A DNA stretch of 64,000 bases from Lepraria neglecta (GCA_033220425.1 CM065648.1:1798001-1862000); one strand, 5' to 3'; shown: positions 11,041 to 23,688, counted from the first letter of the stretch. Made by a program: numbers and translations. Notes: generated from the sequence alone by a model not told the origin.

Positions 11041-12637
11041 CCCTGTGATTGTCGATTGTTTACTTTCCTGAATTGAGGTCAGGCAGAAAGTGAAGTTATA
11101 CGAGAAATATTATGAAATAAAGCGTTTGAGAAGAGTATCGTAGGGGACAAAGGGATTAAGTGTCTGAAGGAATTACTGAGCGATGCTAATGGCAAGCTCC
11201 AAACAAAGGCGCAGACAATGAGGGGTTGCGAAATTGCACGCGTTGTGAACAAAGACCTTACTTCGAGAAAAATCAGCCAGTAATTGATAGTGGTAGATTC
11301 AAGGCTGAAGATTTAAGGGGGAAGGTTTTCTGTTTGGTTTCATAACTTAGGCTCGTGCCGCGTGCCAAGCCCAAAATAGACTAGGCAGTGGAAATCTGAC
11401 CTTGTGGACCTACGCCTTTTAGTACATCTCACCTTGTCCCAGAAAGTGATAAAACAACGGAGCGTTCTCTTGAAACTTAACCAGGCATATTGTGAGTCTT
11501 CCTGCGGAGTCGTGATATTTGCTGAAAGTCGAGTTAACATGACCCAGGTCGCAAAGAGAAACTGCTTCTCGTAAACTGGATTTCCATCGAGGTTCTGTTG
11601 ATGTGGGTGAAGCCTTGCTTGCGTTTTCCAGCTTGAAGTGTGGCAAATCTGCCAAGTAGGTAAGTGGCGTCCCTGTACTTCATCAATATTGAGTAGTTTG
11701 CACCGGGGGGACTCATTATCAATGTGTTAGCTTATTCCTAGATCCTTGTTCTGTTGGATGTCCGAAGCTCCTAGTGTTCTGTCGGCAATGCTGCTCCAAT
11801 ACTTACCACGTCTAGCCTTGTGGGCAATGTCAATCATCCAAGGAGGCTTAGTGCCAGCACCTACACGGCAAGTCAGAAGGATCGCCGATGGAATACTCGA
11901 TGGGGATCGATGTCATGCTAAGTGGAGGAAATGACGACTGCAAGAAATGGGGTGTTCCTATCAAAGCCCTAGCGCCAGTCAGCACCGCGGCCCTTTTGTG
12001 GCACGTCTTTCGCAATTTCGGCTGTTTCATTGTGTGTCAGTGATTTCCAACTTTGTAGACGAAAAAGTATCGCATCAGTACGTAGGACTGTAACTTAAAA
12101 CACATCAGCTCGATCTCCTCAGCACCTGGATACTTAGCACAGGCCAATGCCGATTTTGAGCGCGAACAGCATACTTGATAAGACTTGTCGTCGCGCGTCC
12201 GGAAGTGTTCGAAAGCCAGGAGAGATCGATTCTGCTGGGCAACAATCTGTCCAATTGAAATCGCAGTACCTTATATAATATAGACACGGAAGCTAAAATA
12301 CGGTAAATACCTTACAGTGATTGTCAACCTACAGCCGCGGAATTTATGACAAGGACCAACCAAAAGTCTAGAGGAAGCGCCAGAAAGTCGTCCATTTCGT
12401 CACAAAAGGCAATGCGAAAAAGTGACAAGACCTCGACCAAAAACCGCCCAAATAGTGTCCAGAGTCCAAGTACAAGGAATGAAAATCTTGTAGCAAGTGT
12501 TGGTACTCAAGACAAAAGTGAAAAGCCGAAGAGCAACGAGTAAGCACTGTGATCCTGCTCGCAAATCTGAGGTTTTGGGGTTCATGCAGCTTCTGTTTGC
12601 GCTCTCAATACTTGCACCGCAAGTTCCCGAGGATGGT
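11041..12637. other. intergenic, 1.6 kb, no supported gene
   Basis: Nothing recognised. A 65-codon Lys/Ser-rich frame (12346-12543, +) has low-complexity composition and no family match, so it is not called a gene. Confidence 0.35.
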
Positions 12638-14491
12638 TCATATGTGGCCAGGCTCCGAGAGGCTAGACGGAGACGGAGGCAGCACGCCGTCTACTTGGTT
12701 TTGTCTTTCTTGAGTTGGAGTGGCGTCCCCACTGTCTCCAACCGGTAGATACTCACTGGCTTGGGGGGTAGGCGTGAAGGTCAGTCGGTCAGGAATCGGC
12801 TGGTCTCCTTGATGTGCAAAAGGGTCAGCGAATCTTACAGAGCTTGAGCCTGGCGAGAGTGGAGCGTCCATGTCCTCTCCTATGTCAGGCTGATGGGGTG
12901 CCGAGGGGCAAGTACTGTGGGAATTGTCTCCGTCTGTAGGTGAGAAAGGAACCCTGACATCGCTAGCAGAAGGTTGAGCTTCGCTCAAGAGATCTGTACT
13001 TCGTGAAGCGAATGTCTCCACTCCATTTCGAGAATCGAAGCGCAAGCTTGAGGAGACAGTGGGTGCGTTAGAAGGTACAGCAGAGGCGCTTAGTGATCGT
13101 TCGGAAAGAGGTGGCCTTCCCTGGAGAGAATTTGAACTTCTGTTGCTACCGAGTAATGTTGATTGACTGAGCCTTATCCCCCTTTGGGTGCTGTCAGCAC
13201 CAGAGCTCGAGTCTTCACGGCTGGACTCTCGCTGGTCTGGGCGCAAGTGAAACCCCATGTGAGCAAGGGCCAGTCCCTGCGCAATACCTGCAGGTGGGTG
13301 ACCTAGGAGGTATCGAGGAACCTCAATTTGAGACAACATCTGGGTTTGTGATCTACTTCCAACATCAGCCCGTTTTGAAGCCCCGCTGCTTTCGCTCCTA
13401 CAGGAGCACGCCTGAGTGCACTCGCATTGCCGCGTTTTATTTTCCATTTCCCGTGTCCGTTTCCGCCGCTGCGCTCTAAGGCGTGAGTGCTTATCTTTGA
13501 CATCGTCAGCCGCGAGTACCCCTGACTCGTTATTACGACCGTTATAATAGTTTGAAGCGGTCTCTGGCGTAGCGGCTGACATCGATGCTCCAGATGCAGC
13601 CCTCTGGACAGGGGGTGCTTGGGCGGCAGATAAGACTGGCGTTCCCATTGCCTCAATATCATCCATAGACTCGTAGTGAATTTGAGAGTTTTCCTGAGAA
13701 GGGCTAGTCCCGGTTCGCGCCTGCGAAGTTTGTGGTTCGACTGAGAACGGCTGGATCATAACTCGTATTCCAAATCTTGGAGATTGCCATTCCCTTGGTC
13801 TGGGGCGTAGGCGTCTCGCAAATCGGTCTCGTATGACCCTCATGCGTCCTCGAGTGCCAGATTGCGCAGGCTGATACTGCGGCGGTGGCTGACCTGGAGG
13901 AAAGCCACTTGGTGACAGACGTTGGGCGCCGGAATCTAGAGGATCGAGACCGGCTTGCACGTCATTGTAAATTCCGATTCCTGGCGTTGGCTCTTGCGAA
14001 TGGGATCTTGAAAGACTTCGTGAGGGAGAGGTGCGACCCCGACCTGTATTCAACGTGCCCATAGTCCTGTCTGGTTGTTGCTGAGAGTGGTGGCCACATA
14101 CTGCGGGACTGAACGCATGTCCAGACTCGACGGAAGCTAGTGTTGTTTGAGTGGACCTCCTACCCAGCCCGAATATCTTATGCTGGCAATGTTCGCACTC
14201 GAGCCTTGTGTGTTCGTCAGGGTCGAGAGAAAACGTGAATGGAAAGTTTATGTGAAAGTGATGGCACCTGGGACAGCTGCCATGGAATGGGATTGTAGGA
14301 GCAGAAGATGACTGGGGGCGATTGTCTGGTCCTCGTGGTGTCAATGGCGGTGAATGGTCATTTTGTGTCTGTGTTGTGTCTGGCAAATAATGCTCATCTT
14401 CTGTCTGTGCTCTGATCAGGGTTTCATAACTATGACTGGGAGTGCTTGTGGTAGTAGCCATGGGTGGGAGGGTCGAAGGAGTTTGGTGCAA
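12638..14491 (-). CDS. disordered protein with N-terminal zinc ribbon, about 617 aa
   Basis: Uninterrupted frame; Met-1 at 14491, with a second possible start at Met-11 (14461), which a scanning ribosome could prefer. Residues 73-102 contain CPRCHHFH...CEHC, a C-x2-C...C-x2-C zinc-ribbon arrangement, with a His-rich stretch between. The rest is Ser/Pro/Gln-rich and probably disordered, with an Arg-rich patch near residue 215-235 (RDRFARRLRPRPRE) and a small Cys cluster (CECTQACSCR) near residue 360, preceded by the basic run QRRKRTREM. No enzyme domain, signal peptide or membrane segment. This looks like the conserved but uncharacterised ascomycete zinc-ribbon proteins; a nuclear or regulatory role is only a guess from the basic and zinc-binding patches. 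Confidence 0.75.
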   Translation of the reverse strand: MHQTPSTLPPMATTTSTPSHSYETLIRAQTEDEHYLPDTTQTQNDHSPPLTPRGPDNRPQSSSAPTIPFHGSCPRCHHFHINFPFTFSLDPDEHTRLECEHCQHKIFGLGRRSTQTTLASVESGHAFSPAVCGHHSQQQPDRTMGTLNTGRGRTSPSRSLSRSHSQEPTPGIGIYNDVQAGLDPLDSGAQRLSPSGFPPGQPPPQYQPAQSGTRGRMRVIRDRFARRLRPRPREWQSPRFGIRVMIQPFSVEPQTSQARTGTSPSQENSQIHYESMDDIEAMGTPVLSAAQAPPVQRAASGASMSAATPETASNYYNGRNNESGVLAADDVKDKHSRLRAQRRKRTREMENKTRQCECTQACSCRSESSGASKRADVGSRSQTQMLSQIEVPRYLLGHPPAGIAQGLALAHMGFHLRPDQRESSREDSSSGADSTQRGIRLSQSTLLGSNRSSNSLQGRPPLSERSLSASAVPSNAPTVSSSLRFDSRNGVETFASRSTDLLSEAQPSASDVRVPFSPTDGDNSHSTCPSAPHQPDIGEDMDAPLSPGSSSVRFADPFAHQGDQPIPDRLTFTPTPQASEYLPVGDSGDATPTQERQNQVDGVLPPSPSSLSEPGHI

Positions 14492-16551
14492 GGCGTCGGA
14501 GATGCCGGTGTGAGGAAGGCGGTACGATAGATGGGCGCAAATGTCCGGGTTGATGTTATGGGGAGTAGGAAGCTGGAATTCTGCTGTGAATAAAGGCTAT
14601 GTCAATACACAATGCTTAACGGTAACCTGTCAATTGCTTTCAAGGGAAGGATCATCGGTTTTCTATAAGTCAGTGACGCCACAAGGAAAGTCAATGAAGC
14701 ATCAAATGATTGGTGTCACAGCGAGCTTGCAAGTGCCAGGCACCCGCCCCGGAAGTTTGAGGGGAGAGCAAAGGCTATGCCCCAGGGCAGTAGCCTTTGG
14801 CTGGCATGATCACACAACTGGAGGTAGTGACTCATTTAGCACCCCTTTCGGTAGCATCATTTCGTCAGCCTCAGATCTCTAGGAATCAGCAGATCAAAAG
14901 CGTGACAGTGAACCACAAGAGCTGAAGGCAATGAGGAAATACGCCTTGGGCATCGCGGCGGCTAACATCCAAAGCAGTTCGTGACCTCGCTATCGAGACT
15001 GTTGTGTCATTGTGACACGCAATCATCTTCGTCATGGATAGGACTGCTCAATTGAGCTCTCGAAACTTGCTCTGTTCGCAAAGGACAACAGATGCCAGAA
15101 GGACGGTGTTTGTTTGAATAAAGGGCGGGAGGATGAGGTTCGCATGCTCCCGCGGCTGATACAAAGTCTTGGCGTCAAGGCTCACTGCTGCTCAATTTGG
15201 CTAGCCGGTGGCTTGGTAGCAGCTTGAGAAGGAGCAAGCAGGGCTCAGCTTCCTCCACATTAAGGCATCCAGGCAATCAGATGGATGCTCTGGCCTAGGA
15301 TAGACGAGTCTCGTGCTTCTGATTCACAAAGCTGTTCGTTTCCCCTCCGGTTCTCGCCTTTGTGCGCTTCACCACGGGGAGTGCCTTCCCAGCGCTTGGA
15401 AAGATTGATAGGCCTTCGGTTTCTGATGCACCTTCGCAATTGACCTGTGCAGTGATGACGCGTTACTGGAGGATGGGAAAGCCTTGCCTCATACATTTCT
15501 AGTTCCGACCAGATGTAACTTACATCAAAACGGATTCGCTTCACCGGAATCGAGCATGCGGAAAGCCTTCCAACGACAAATCGAGCAGCCAGAAACCACG
15601 TTCAGGCAATTGATCGTGCTTGCACGTATAACTGAGAGCTGCTCTCATGCATGGCGCAGGAACGCCTTGGTTTGAAGCATGCTATTATTGTTAATGACCC
15701 GCTTCCACGGGAAGTAGAAAGCCGTTGAACTCCTGGGGTCAAAGATTGCTGGCTCCACAATAAAGCTGACAACTCACAGTGTACAGGGCGACTGACGATA
15801 TCCACGTGACGTTTCTTGCCCGATGAGGCTGTCGTGTTGTGAAGGTGTGATGGCATCTGGCCTATTCACTGTCCAGCGAATTGCCTCCGTCAAGTTACGT
15901 ACCTTACCGCAGAAACGCAGAGGACAGGATCCGGAACATTGCGAAAAGGGACTTGGGTAGAAGAGACTGAACATATATCAAGGGGAATGGTTGAAAATAT
16001 GGCAAGAATCTGCGGAGTCGTGAAAGAAGGTCTGGCGGAAGTGGAGGTCATGCGTCCATGGTATCTGCATAGGTCTTGGTGGAGGGAGAAACGGGAACAT
16101 GCTTTCGTCCTTTGTGTGCTTGGAGGGATGCTACATGAGGACGTCGTCAACGGTACATGATGATAGACGCTTCGAAAGAATCAAAGAATTTTGTGCGCCA
16201 CCATTGCATGGTGACACCTCCGATGCGACTTTCTTATATCACCTCAATACTCACCGCGCAGTGATGGTCCCACCACTGCTTTGACCTGATGATCTCAACG
16301 TCCTTGCGGCGGTCTAGGTATTACATTGTGACAATACATCAAGTGATTGCTAACATTGTCGTACAGTTTCACCTCGCAAAACCACAAATCGACCTCCAAC
16401 AATACAGTCACACAAACTTCAACTCAATAAAACGAGCTCCTCACTTCCGTTCTCTCGAACGTCCGTCACGCACCAACTTCTCTGATCCTACATTCCACCT
16501 CCCACCCCAAGCCTGCTACCTCAACATCAACACAGCTCCTAATCGATCACC
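14492..16551. other. intergenic, 2 kb, no supported gene
   Basis: I found no exon chain with family resemblance on either strand. The last 150 bp is a C/A-rich leader (CTACCTCAACATCAACACAG) that looks like the 5' untranslated region of the MYND relic starting at 16552. Confidence 0.35.
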
Positions 16552-17606
16552 ATGAGCTCCAATACATCAGAAGACATAGAAGAAGTCAACTCCTGCGCTT
16601 GCTGCAGAAGAGATGTAACGCAAATGTGCAACGGCTGTCATAAAGCACCAGATGGCTTGGGCGAACAGGTCTACACGACATAGTATTGCGGGCCAGATTG
16701 CCAAACGAAGGACTGGAAAAAACACAAGCACGGTTGTAAGGCAGCTCGGGACCGGAAGTCCTTGCAACGAGCAGGAGCCACGGCGCAGCTTGCCTTCTAC
16801 GGGTACTTAGAGACGTTCTTCAGCCTTTACATCACAAGGCTCGAAAATAAAGGGGAAGAATTCCATCTCTATCGGGACAACGAGGATGAAACACACCTTC
16901 TCCCGTTCACTTGGGCACATTTTACCAACGAACAGGATAAGCAAGCTGCCTTGACTTGGATGGCATGCGGAAACGCTTTGGGATTCGTGTATGTCCTGCT
17001 AGAGGCTATGCTACCAGGTCAGTGTAACTCCTGAGCTAGTAAGCACTGCCACATTGGAGAGCCAGATGTTTACACATGCCACAGATATTCTGCAAAAAGT
17101 CGCCCGGGTGGATTACATACCCAAGAACCACAAACGCCGAGTAATCATGGTCGAGCCTGACGGCCATCATAAAGACAACGCCGAGCAAGGGCACGCCATC
17201 ATCCATATCACACTCAAAAATAGCGAAACCTACGCCGTCGACATCACAGGCGCTCAATACGGTCATTACGACTCTGTCATACCATGGGATCTCTACGCCG
17301 AATCTCAGGTAGATTCTATCCAGGAAGTACAACCACTTGGCAGTATCAAGGAATGCCGGAAGCGTATGGACAAGGCTACTAAGACCGATGGATGCACCAA
17401 GACCATCGAAGAAGAGATTGCTGAAAGTCTTTGCTGCAGCTGCGACGTCTTGGCAGGTTGCAATTGGACCGCTGAACGCTATGCTGAAGCTCCGCGAGGA
17501 TCACTTTGTGAGGAAGCAGGTCGGCCTGTTAAATTTTATCGATAGGCGTGTGAGGGAGCATAAGGCACATATAGAGGAGGAGCAAGGAGTGGGGAATGTA
17601 GAGTAA
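16552..17606 (+). pseudogene. MYND zinc-finger gene with a nonsense codon and frameshifts
   Basis: ATG at 16552. Residues 14-60 form a MYND finger: CACC, MCNGCH, then YCGPDCQTKDWKKHKHGC. A TAG at 16681-16683 lies directly before YCGPDC inside the finger; the codon would be TGG by a G-to-A change. The frame continues to about 17017 (LEAMLPG). The conserved middle (FTHATDILQKVARVDYIPKN, DITGAQYGHYDSVIPWD) is one base out of phase; a 1-nt insertion or an irregular intron could explain this. The C-terminal part (NAMLKLREDHFVRKQ, NFIDRRVREHKAHI) is in yet another frame after about 17400. Three independent defects make this a pseudogene. The family is a fungal MYND group of unknown function. Confidence 0.7.
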
Positions 17607-18305
17607 AGAGTAAAGAACGCCGCGATGTACTTAGGTCTGGAGGAGAATCAGATTACAGATAGACAACTAGCTGAAGAGACATAGATTCAGTAGAATACAA
17701 GGTCTTCGAAATATTAATTCGTTTCTAGTCTATCATGACTTTTCTCGTTGAGAAGCTCAACCAACCTCCAGCTTCAATGGGTCGTAAAGTTGTCATGTCT
17801 AAGCATCTACGCATTACGAATATGTGAGACTTCAGCTGAAGGCTCATGAGTCTCAAGACTGTATAGATTTGGAGAGTTACAGATGGTAGTTGATCGGAGC
17901 TGCAAGCCGGATGAAGGTTACCGTATACTAAGAAGCTACCAAGGTAGCAGGCAGCGATGCATCAAAGCTAGGGTGGCTAGAATTTGGGAACTCGATTTTA
18001 GATATGCCCAAGGCCCCCAAAGGCCCACAGCTGGGAACCACTCATCAGCGCCGTGTTCGATGGTACACTCAGGGCAGTCCAGAACGCGAATTTCCAGATC
18101 AAGACACTTTAGCTACCTGTAATTGTAATACAGCGATTGGATCCTGAAAACAGTGTTGATTGTTGACTTTCTGAGTCTACTTTTCGTCGTTCTATGTAGA
18201 CAATTCCACGTTCTCTTGGATTTAGGTTGCCTCCTATCCAGGTTCGATCGTCCACATGTGCAAAATTTCTTGCGGCCTATCCGATCACAGGCATGAGATG
18301 TGGAC
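17607..18305. other. intergenic, nothing recognised
   Basis: Region between the 3' ends of the MYND relic (+) and the F-box gene (-). No repeat or gene seen. Confidence 0.4.
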
Positions 18306-20015
18306 TTATACCGAAGTGAACGTGTCTCCATCATCCCTTTCGATTTTACTCCCGTCAACAAGTCTATCTTCTCCGTTCAATAACTGGTCGATATCCCAGC
18401 GGCGACGTCGCCGAAGGTGGTCGTTGCCGTGCTTTTCCCATACGTAGATAGACCCAGTAGCCCCCTCATGTGGCCATCCATCTGGTATCGAATCTCTATG
18501 GTGGAATAAGAACCTAGAGCATCCAAGATGCTCCAATTTCGGTGCGAATTTCCTGCACAAGTCTATGAGCTCAGTAGCGGACATTGGATGCGGAGCGTGA
18601 TCGAGGAAGATCCTGTGGAGTTCGAGCTTTTTGAGTGTTTCCTGATATGCAGCGCAAACAGCGAGGAGTCCATTATATCGGACAGGGCAATTAACCAATG
18701 TTAAGGATTCCAGTTTGGGGAACGGACCGTCCTGCATGCAGGCTCTGTTTATGTCAGTCGTGTCCTGAATGTGATTCTTTTGTGATTCAAGATCGTTGAC
18801 ACGGTGCTTCATTTGCACTTCGTCGATAGTTTTGCTGGTGAGGAGATCCGCGAAAGACAGCGAGATGCTAAACCTTCTAATGGACCGAATGCTGTGCTTT
18901 CGAAAGGGCCGCTCAGCCTCTACGGGGCTATCTCTGAGACCCAGTCGCAAGGCCTTGAGCTGCTTGAGTCGGCCCAGGTGTAGTCGCCATGCATTCAAAA
19001 CATTACTTAGCTCACGGTCTCTCAACACATAACAGTCATGTCGCTGATTGTCGAACTCGATATCAAGATGCTCGATCTGTTCAGGGATCCTGAAGGTGTA
19101 CGCTTCCTCTCCAACCCATATCCTCCGAAGCTTCAAGCTGGTAATGTTCGCAGTCAAAGTCGACAAGGGGAAACGATTGCCTAGTTTTGGAAAACCATAC
19201 AAACTAAATTCTTCTTCTGGATGACGCGCGTCTAGGTCAAGGCCTGTGTTCAGATAAAGCTGCTGATAAGCTCTCGCGAGTTGGACAGGCCGGTGGGTCG
19301 AGACAGCCTGTTCCACGTGTTGCAGGTTAGGTAGCTTTTTGAGAGAGTTGCAGAACTTCTCTTCAGTCGAGCGAGACTTCTGAAAGTAAGCTGGAAGACT
19401 CTCATGGCTGAGGAGCAAAACATACATACATAAGCATTCGCCTGTTGTGCATAACGCCATGTTCCAAGTGGTATTACTATCAGTTTTTTTATTTGGTCTT
19501 TCTCGTGATCAGATAGGTTCACTAGCCACTCGGGTGGATGATCGCCGGAGTCAAGTACAGATCTAGATGTCCTTGACCATGGAGGCATTCTGAACTGCAA
19601 TCGTCGCACATGCTTGGCCAGCTTGGGGTTCGCATCAACAAAGCGGAGAATTCTATTAAGAGTTCGCATTAGTATAAGGATTGTTTATGGTTGCCAGGCG
19701 AATGGATACCTGTCTATATCTTGAAGGTCCCAGAATCCCAAATCCAAGACCATGTTCTCAAACAGCAGTGGAGTAACCGCATCAAGGAACTATCGCATTG
19801 TATCAGCCAATCATCAAACAATCTTTGTCTGACATCACATCCAATAGTAGCTGAATTTGGCGGGGGAAGTAGGTACTTACTAAGCGAGATACCAGCCTCA
19901 GGTTCTGTAGAGGTTTGATTGCGACAGGATCAAAGTGGTCGATCTTCCCATCATTTAGGTAGGCCGGGATTTCGAGCAAGAGCTCGTTCGGAAGTCTCTG
20001 TTGAGAAGACATCAT
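18306..20015 (-). CDS. F-box protein, about 503 aa, four exons
   Basis: Exons 19881-20015, 19710-19789, 19430-19652 and 18306-19379. Introns are 91, 57 and 50 bp, each GT...AG (GTAAGT...ATAG, GTATCC...ATAG, GTATGT...TCAG), with phases 0, 2 and 0. The reading frame closes exactly. The N-terminus MMSSQQRLPNELLLEIPAYL continues to LQNLRLVSRLFLDAVTPLLF, a complete F-box (LPxELL...I..L...NLRLVSR.F). The long C-terminal region has LRR-like segments (LEHLGCSRFLF, LESLTLVNCPV) and many charged residues. By family it would serve as a Skp1-binding substrate receptor. Both start Met codons (20015, 20012) are in frame. It is unrelated in detail to the F-box gene at 3156. Confidence 0.8.
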
Positions 20016-20319
20016 GCGGAGACCTAAAAGCCAAGATATGCACTGTCGACTAGGTTGTAGAAAGATGGAGGGGTGAGAGTTCAAGCGGACAAGGTAGGGA
20101 GTGAGTTCCGCGGCTGTTGCTGCATTCACTTCAATGGGTCGTCATTAAGAGGCGACGAGCAGATTCCGTCCCTCATTTCAGGGATGCACATAAACACCCA
20201 CGCAATGGCTACCCTTCGAAGACTAAGGTAGTAAATTCAATGAAGTTCAAACCCTGTCACTTCGAAAAAAGTCTTGCTCTCTATGGACTGCCATATGAGC
20301 TTGAGCTAATGCATCTATC
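20016..20319. other. short intergenic gap between F-box gene start and LEU2 3' end
   Basis: Contains the LEU2 3' untranslated region. About 80 bp next to the LEU2 stop (roughly 20240-20319) are also found, diverged, in the fragment at 34779-34900. Confidence 0.5.
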
Positions 20320-21747
20320 TCATCCAGACAGAGTTTTAGATAGTACTTGAGCCACATGATCGCCGACCTGTTTAGTTGTAGATTTCCCTCCAATATCAGC
20401 TGTGTTCACACCGTCCTCGATTGTCTTTCTCACAGCCTCCTCGATTGCTTCCGCCTCTTTAGGGAGGTTGAATGAATACAGAAGCATCATCGCCGTTGAC
20501 AGAATCGCCGCGACTGGATTGACTTTTTCTTTACCTGCAATATCTGGCGCCGAACCTATCAAGTCATTAGTGCCATCCCCACTCCCTCCAAACCCCTATC
20601 TCCTGGGCGACTCACCATGAATAGGCTCATAAATCCCATTACACTTTCCCTTCCCATCCGGCACTCCACTCAAACTCGCACTCGGCAAAAGCCCCAGACT
20701 CCCAGGGATCACACTCGCCTCGTCACTAATGATATCTCCAAACAGATTACTCGTTACCACAACCCCGTTCAATGCCCGCGGATCCCTCACCATCAGCATT
20801 GCCGCACTATCTATCAAATGATGCCCCAGCTCCAACTGCGGATATTCCTTTGCCATCACTTCCGACACCACTTTTCTCCATAACCTTGACGTAGCTAGCA
20901 CGTTCGCTTTATCTAGACTCCATATCTTCATCGGTGGATCACTCTTCAGCGCTAAATGTGCAGCGAGTCTTGTTATCCGCTCGATCTCTGTACGGGAGTA
21001 GGGCTCGGTATCCCACGCGTAGCCGTCATTATTTTCCTCTTCTTTCCGCTCGCCGAAGTAGATCCCGCCGGTCAATTCACGGACTACCGTAAAGTTGACA
21101 CCGCGACAGATGTGTTCTTTCAAAGGAGAAATCTTTACGAGGGATTCGGAGGCGAAGTTGCAGGGGCGTAGGTTGCCGAATGTGGAGAGCTCTTTGCGGA
21201 GTTTGAGGAGGCCTTGTTCGGGCCGGACAGGGCCGGTGCCGTATTTCTGTTTGAAGAAGTGAAGTTAGGCGCTGCAAATCTAGGGATTAAATTGAGGAGG
21301 AGTAGGATTGGGAGCGAGTGGGGCGACCGTACTGGACCGCCAATGGCGCCTAGGAGGACTGCGTCTGCCTTTCTCGCAGCATCGAGGGCTTCGTCTGTTA
21401 GGGGAGAACCAGTGGCGTCAATTGAGGCCTTGGGTCGCTGTCAGCCTATGCGACTGGCCAACGGTAGGATTGGGCGCACCCACACCGCCCAGCAGATGTT
21501 CTTGGAAGTTGAATTTGATTTGAGGTCTTTCTTTCTCCACTACCCGTAAGATCTAGAGCAGCTGCGTGAGCCTTTCTCTTCTGTGGCTGTAATCAATGGT
21601 CTGGGGCAATGTACCTTGACAGCTTCTGCTGTGACCTATAACGAAGATTGTTAGCGGCTGTGACTTCGATGTCTCACGTGCCGGGAAATAGCTCACTTCT
21701 GGACCACAATAGTCTCCAGCGAAGACGACGATGTTATAGGAAGGCAT
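20320..21747 (-). CDS. LEU2: 3-isopropylmalate dehydrogenase (leucine biosynthesis), about 367 aa
   Basis: Six exons: 21697-21747, 21615-21635, 21484-21552, 21333-21428, 20616-21246 and 20320-20555. The spliced frame closes exactly at the family's usual length. Motifs: [18 protein letters not shown] start, [24 protein letters not shown], the substrate-binding [27 protein letters not shown], and the dehydrogenase signature [14 protein letters not shown] followed by [11 protein letters not shown] and [14 protein letters not shown]. It oxidatively decarboxylates 3-isopropylmalate with NAD in leucine synthesis. Introns 1, 2, 4 and 5 have ordinary borders. Intron 3 (21429-21483) must start GTGTGG and end in AAG to give GG-ASIDATG; an alternative CAG acceptor would add three residues. 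A 3'-end fragment of this gene lies at 34779-34900. Confidence 0.95.
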
Positions 21748-23688
21748 TGTTGAGAAAATTCAGGATATCAGCTTATTGCTTTCAGTGAGAAATATTCAGA
21801 AGAAGCCATGTTTATGAAAAGGATTCTTGAAGGCCGCTGTCGGAGCCTCGGCCGGAAAAACTTTGGCGACGTCATTTTGCGGGCCAGAGCAGGCTTCGTG
21901 GGGTCGAAAACACCCCATACTCGATGTATCTTTCAGTTCACTGGACGACAGTGCGGAGAAAGCGTTGCATACATGAGGGCAAGGATGAAGTGGTCCCCAC
22001 CAGGCCAGGTGTCAGAATAAGTGGCAGTCTTGGCATTGCATAGATCTTACAATAGTGATCCAACGAAGAGTCTGATCAAAATATATTTGCGTGGAAAATT
22101 GCATAGGCAAATAAACCCTATAACTGTTTCATAAACATCTAAAACTCATATGCGCTGGTTGCGAAGTTAGCCTTAGAGAATACTTTAGAATACTACTTTA
22201 TTTATTTATTATCTATATTTAATAAGTAATTAAAAGGATTAATCGACGAGGCTCTTTATAATATTAAGCGTCTTTTAGTTAAGAAATAAAAGAGAGGGAA
22301 ATAGAATAATAGCCAAATAGGGATAGATAGTAAATAAGTAGGATTCGATAAAATAGGAGCTTCCCTTTTAATAGAATATCTCAACGTTGGATCAAACGTA
22401 TCGGACCGCGTCCAGGCTTTACCTTAATTTATTTACGCTGTATTACAATCCTGCTTTACGTGTGGCCGGTGAGACATCTCGTGGTCACGCGTACTAAAAC
22501 CCGAAGACCCTACCAACCTAAACGGTCAAAAACGTGCAGCTACGATCGATGATCGTCCAAATTGCTAGCAGCCTAAGATGGTAGTAATAAGCAGATGTCT
22601 TTTGTTTCGATGTCGCTGCGGATTGCCACGGCACTAAAGACACCAACACCGGCGCGGGCCGAGCCCGCCTATACCTGCATTTGTGACTCATTAAGCTGCC
22701 TATCAAATGGCGTGCAGTCGCGCAAAGACTCGTGCCCCTGATGGCCTAAATTGACTCCATGGAATACCATAGGCATGATGATGATGGTGATGGCAATAGT
22801 AAGAGTTATCCGGGTTTGCAACGCACCGCCTACGAGTCATGTTGGCGGGCCGATATAATGGAATAATCAAATGACAGCGTGAATACTTTACATACATTCT
22901 GTTGCTCAACAAATTCCTTATTATACGCCTTTGCCGACCTATGGAAGTGCAGAGATGAGATTCTTCGCTATATACAGAATATACGGATTCCTATTTGTGT
23001 CCTTAGTGCTAATTTCTTTACATCCGGGAACAGGATTGAGCCCGGAGTCAAAGACCACCGCCGGCAACAGGACTGGAGGCGGCAGCGAGAGATACCCAGT
23101 TGGGATACATGCTCACGTGCTGTATAGCTGTTGTAAAAGACGGCTTGGTCGGCGAGAGTGAGCTAATCAACCAACTGATCAATCAATCGCGTAAGCCACG
23201 CCATTGGGCAAGCAAAAGAATGCAATGGGCCATTAATTTCTGATATGCTTATATGGACGCCTGTAGAGCGAGCGCAGAGATTCGAAGTATTTAGTTGCGC
23301 GTGCTGGAATGAGGAAAGCCCCTTCTAACCTATGTGAGGAAAGTATATTTCTTCCGACCTTGCTACAGGTCGGAAGGGGCACAGCTGTTCTGAGCGAGGT
23401 CGTACAAGCCCTGGATCCTGAGACTTGAACACAGTTCGTATAGCTTCTGAAACAGAATGGATACTCGATACTACTCTGGTCCTATAATATTCTGTCGATG
23501 TGGACCTAAGGGGGCGTACATTTGCTAGAGCAGGACCAACGTCATCGACAGCCTCTGCAAGCTCCTCGAAGGCTTCTGCAGGATCCTCGCTTCCTATCCT
23601 TTCTCTTGTTCACGCATTTCATACCTTTCGTTTTTGAGTTCCGCTAACAGTTCGTCCACCGTAATCAAAGCGGCCACAGAGAGCTAAC
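21748..23688. other. gene-poor, repeat-affected stretch
   Basis: No gene seen in 1.9 kb. It contains an AT-rich block (22190-22385, listed separately). The remainder is unremarkable apart from a poly-CAT/ATG run near 22765-22790. Confidence 0.4.
22190..22385. repeat. AT-rich, TpA-rich block, likely RIP-mutated repeat relic
   Basis: About 200 bp made of runs such as TTATTTATTTATTATCTATA and AATAAGTAATTAAAAGG, far more AT-rich than flanking DNA and rich in TpA. No reading frame. This is how RIP-mutated transposon remnants look in ascomycetes, but no element can be named. Confidence 0.45.

Noticed and set aside
12346-12543. 65-codon Lys/Ser-rich open frame
   Set aside because: Low-complexity composition only; no family resemblance or gene context.
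16666-16683. 15-nt intron (GT...AG) removing the stop in the MYND gene
   Set aside because: Far below any known spliceosomal minimum, and the gene has two further frame slips.
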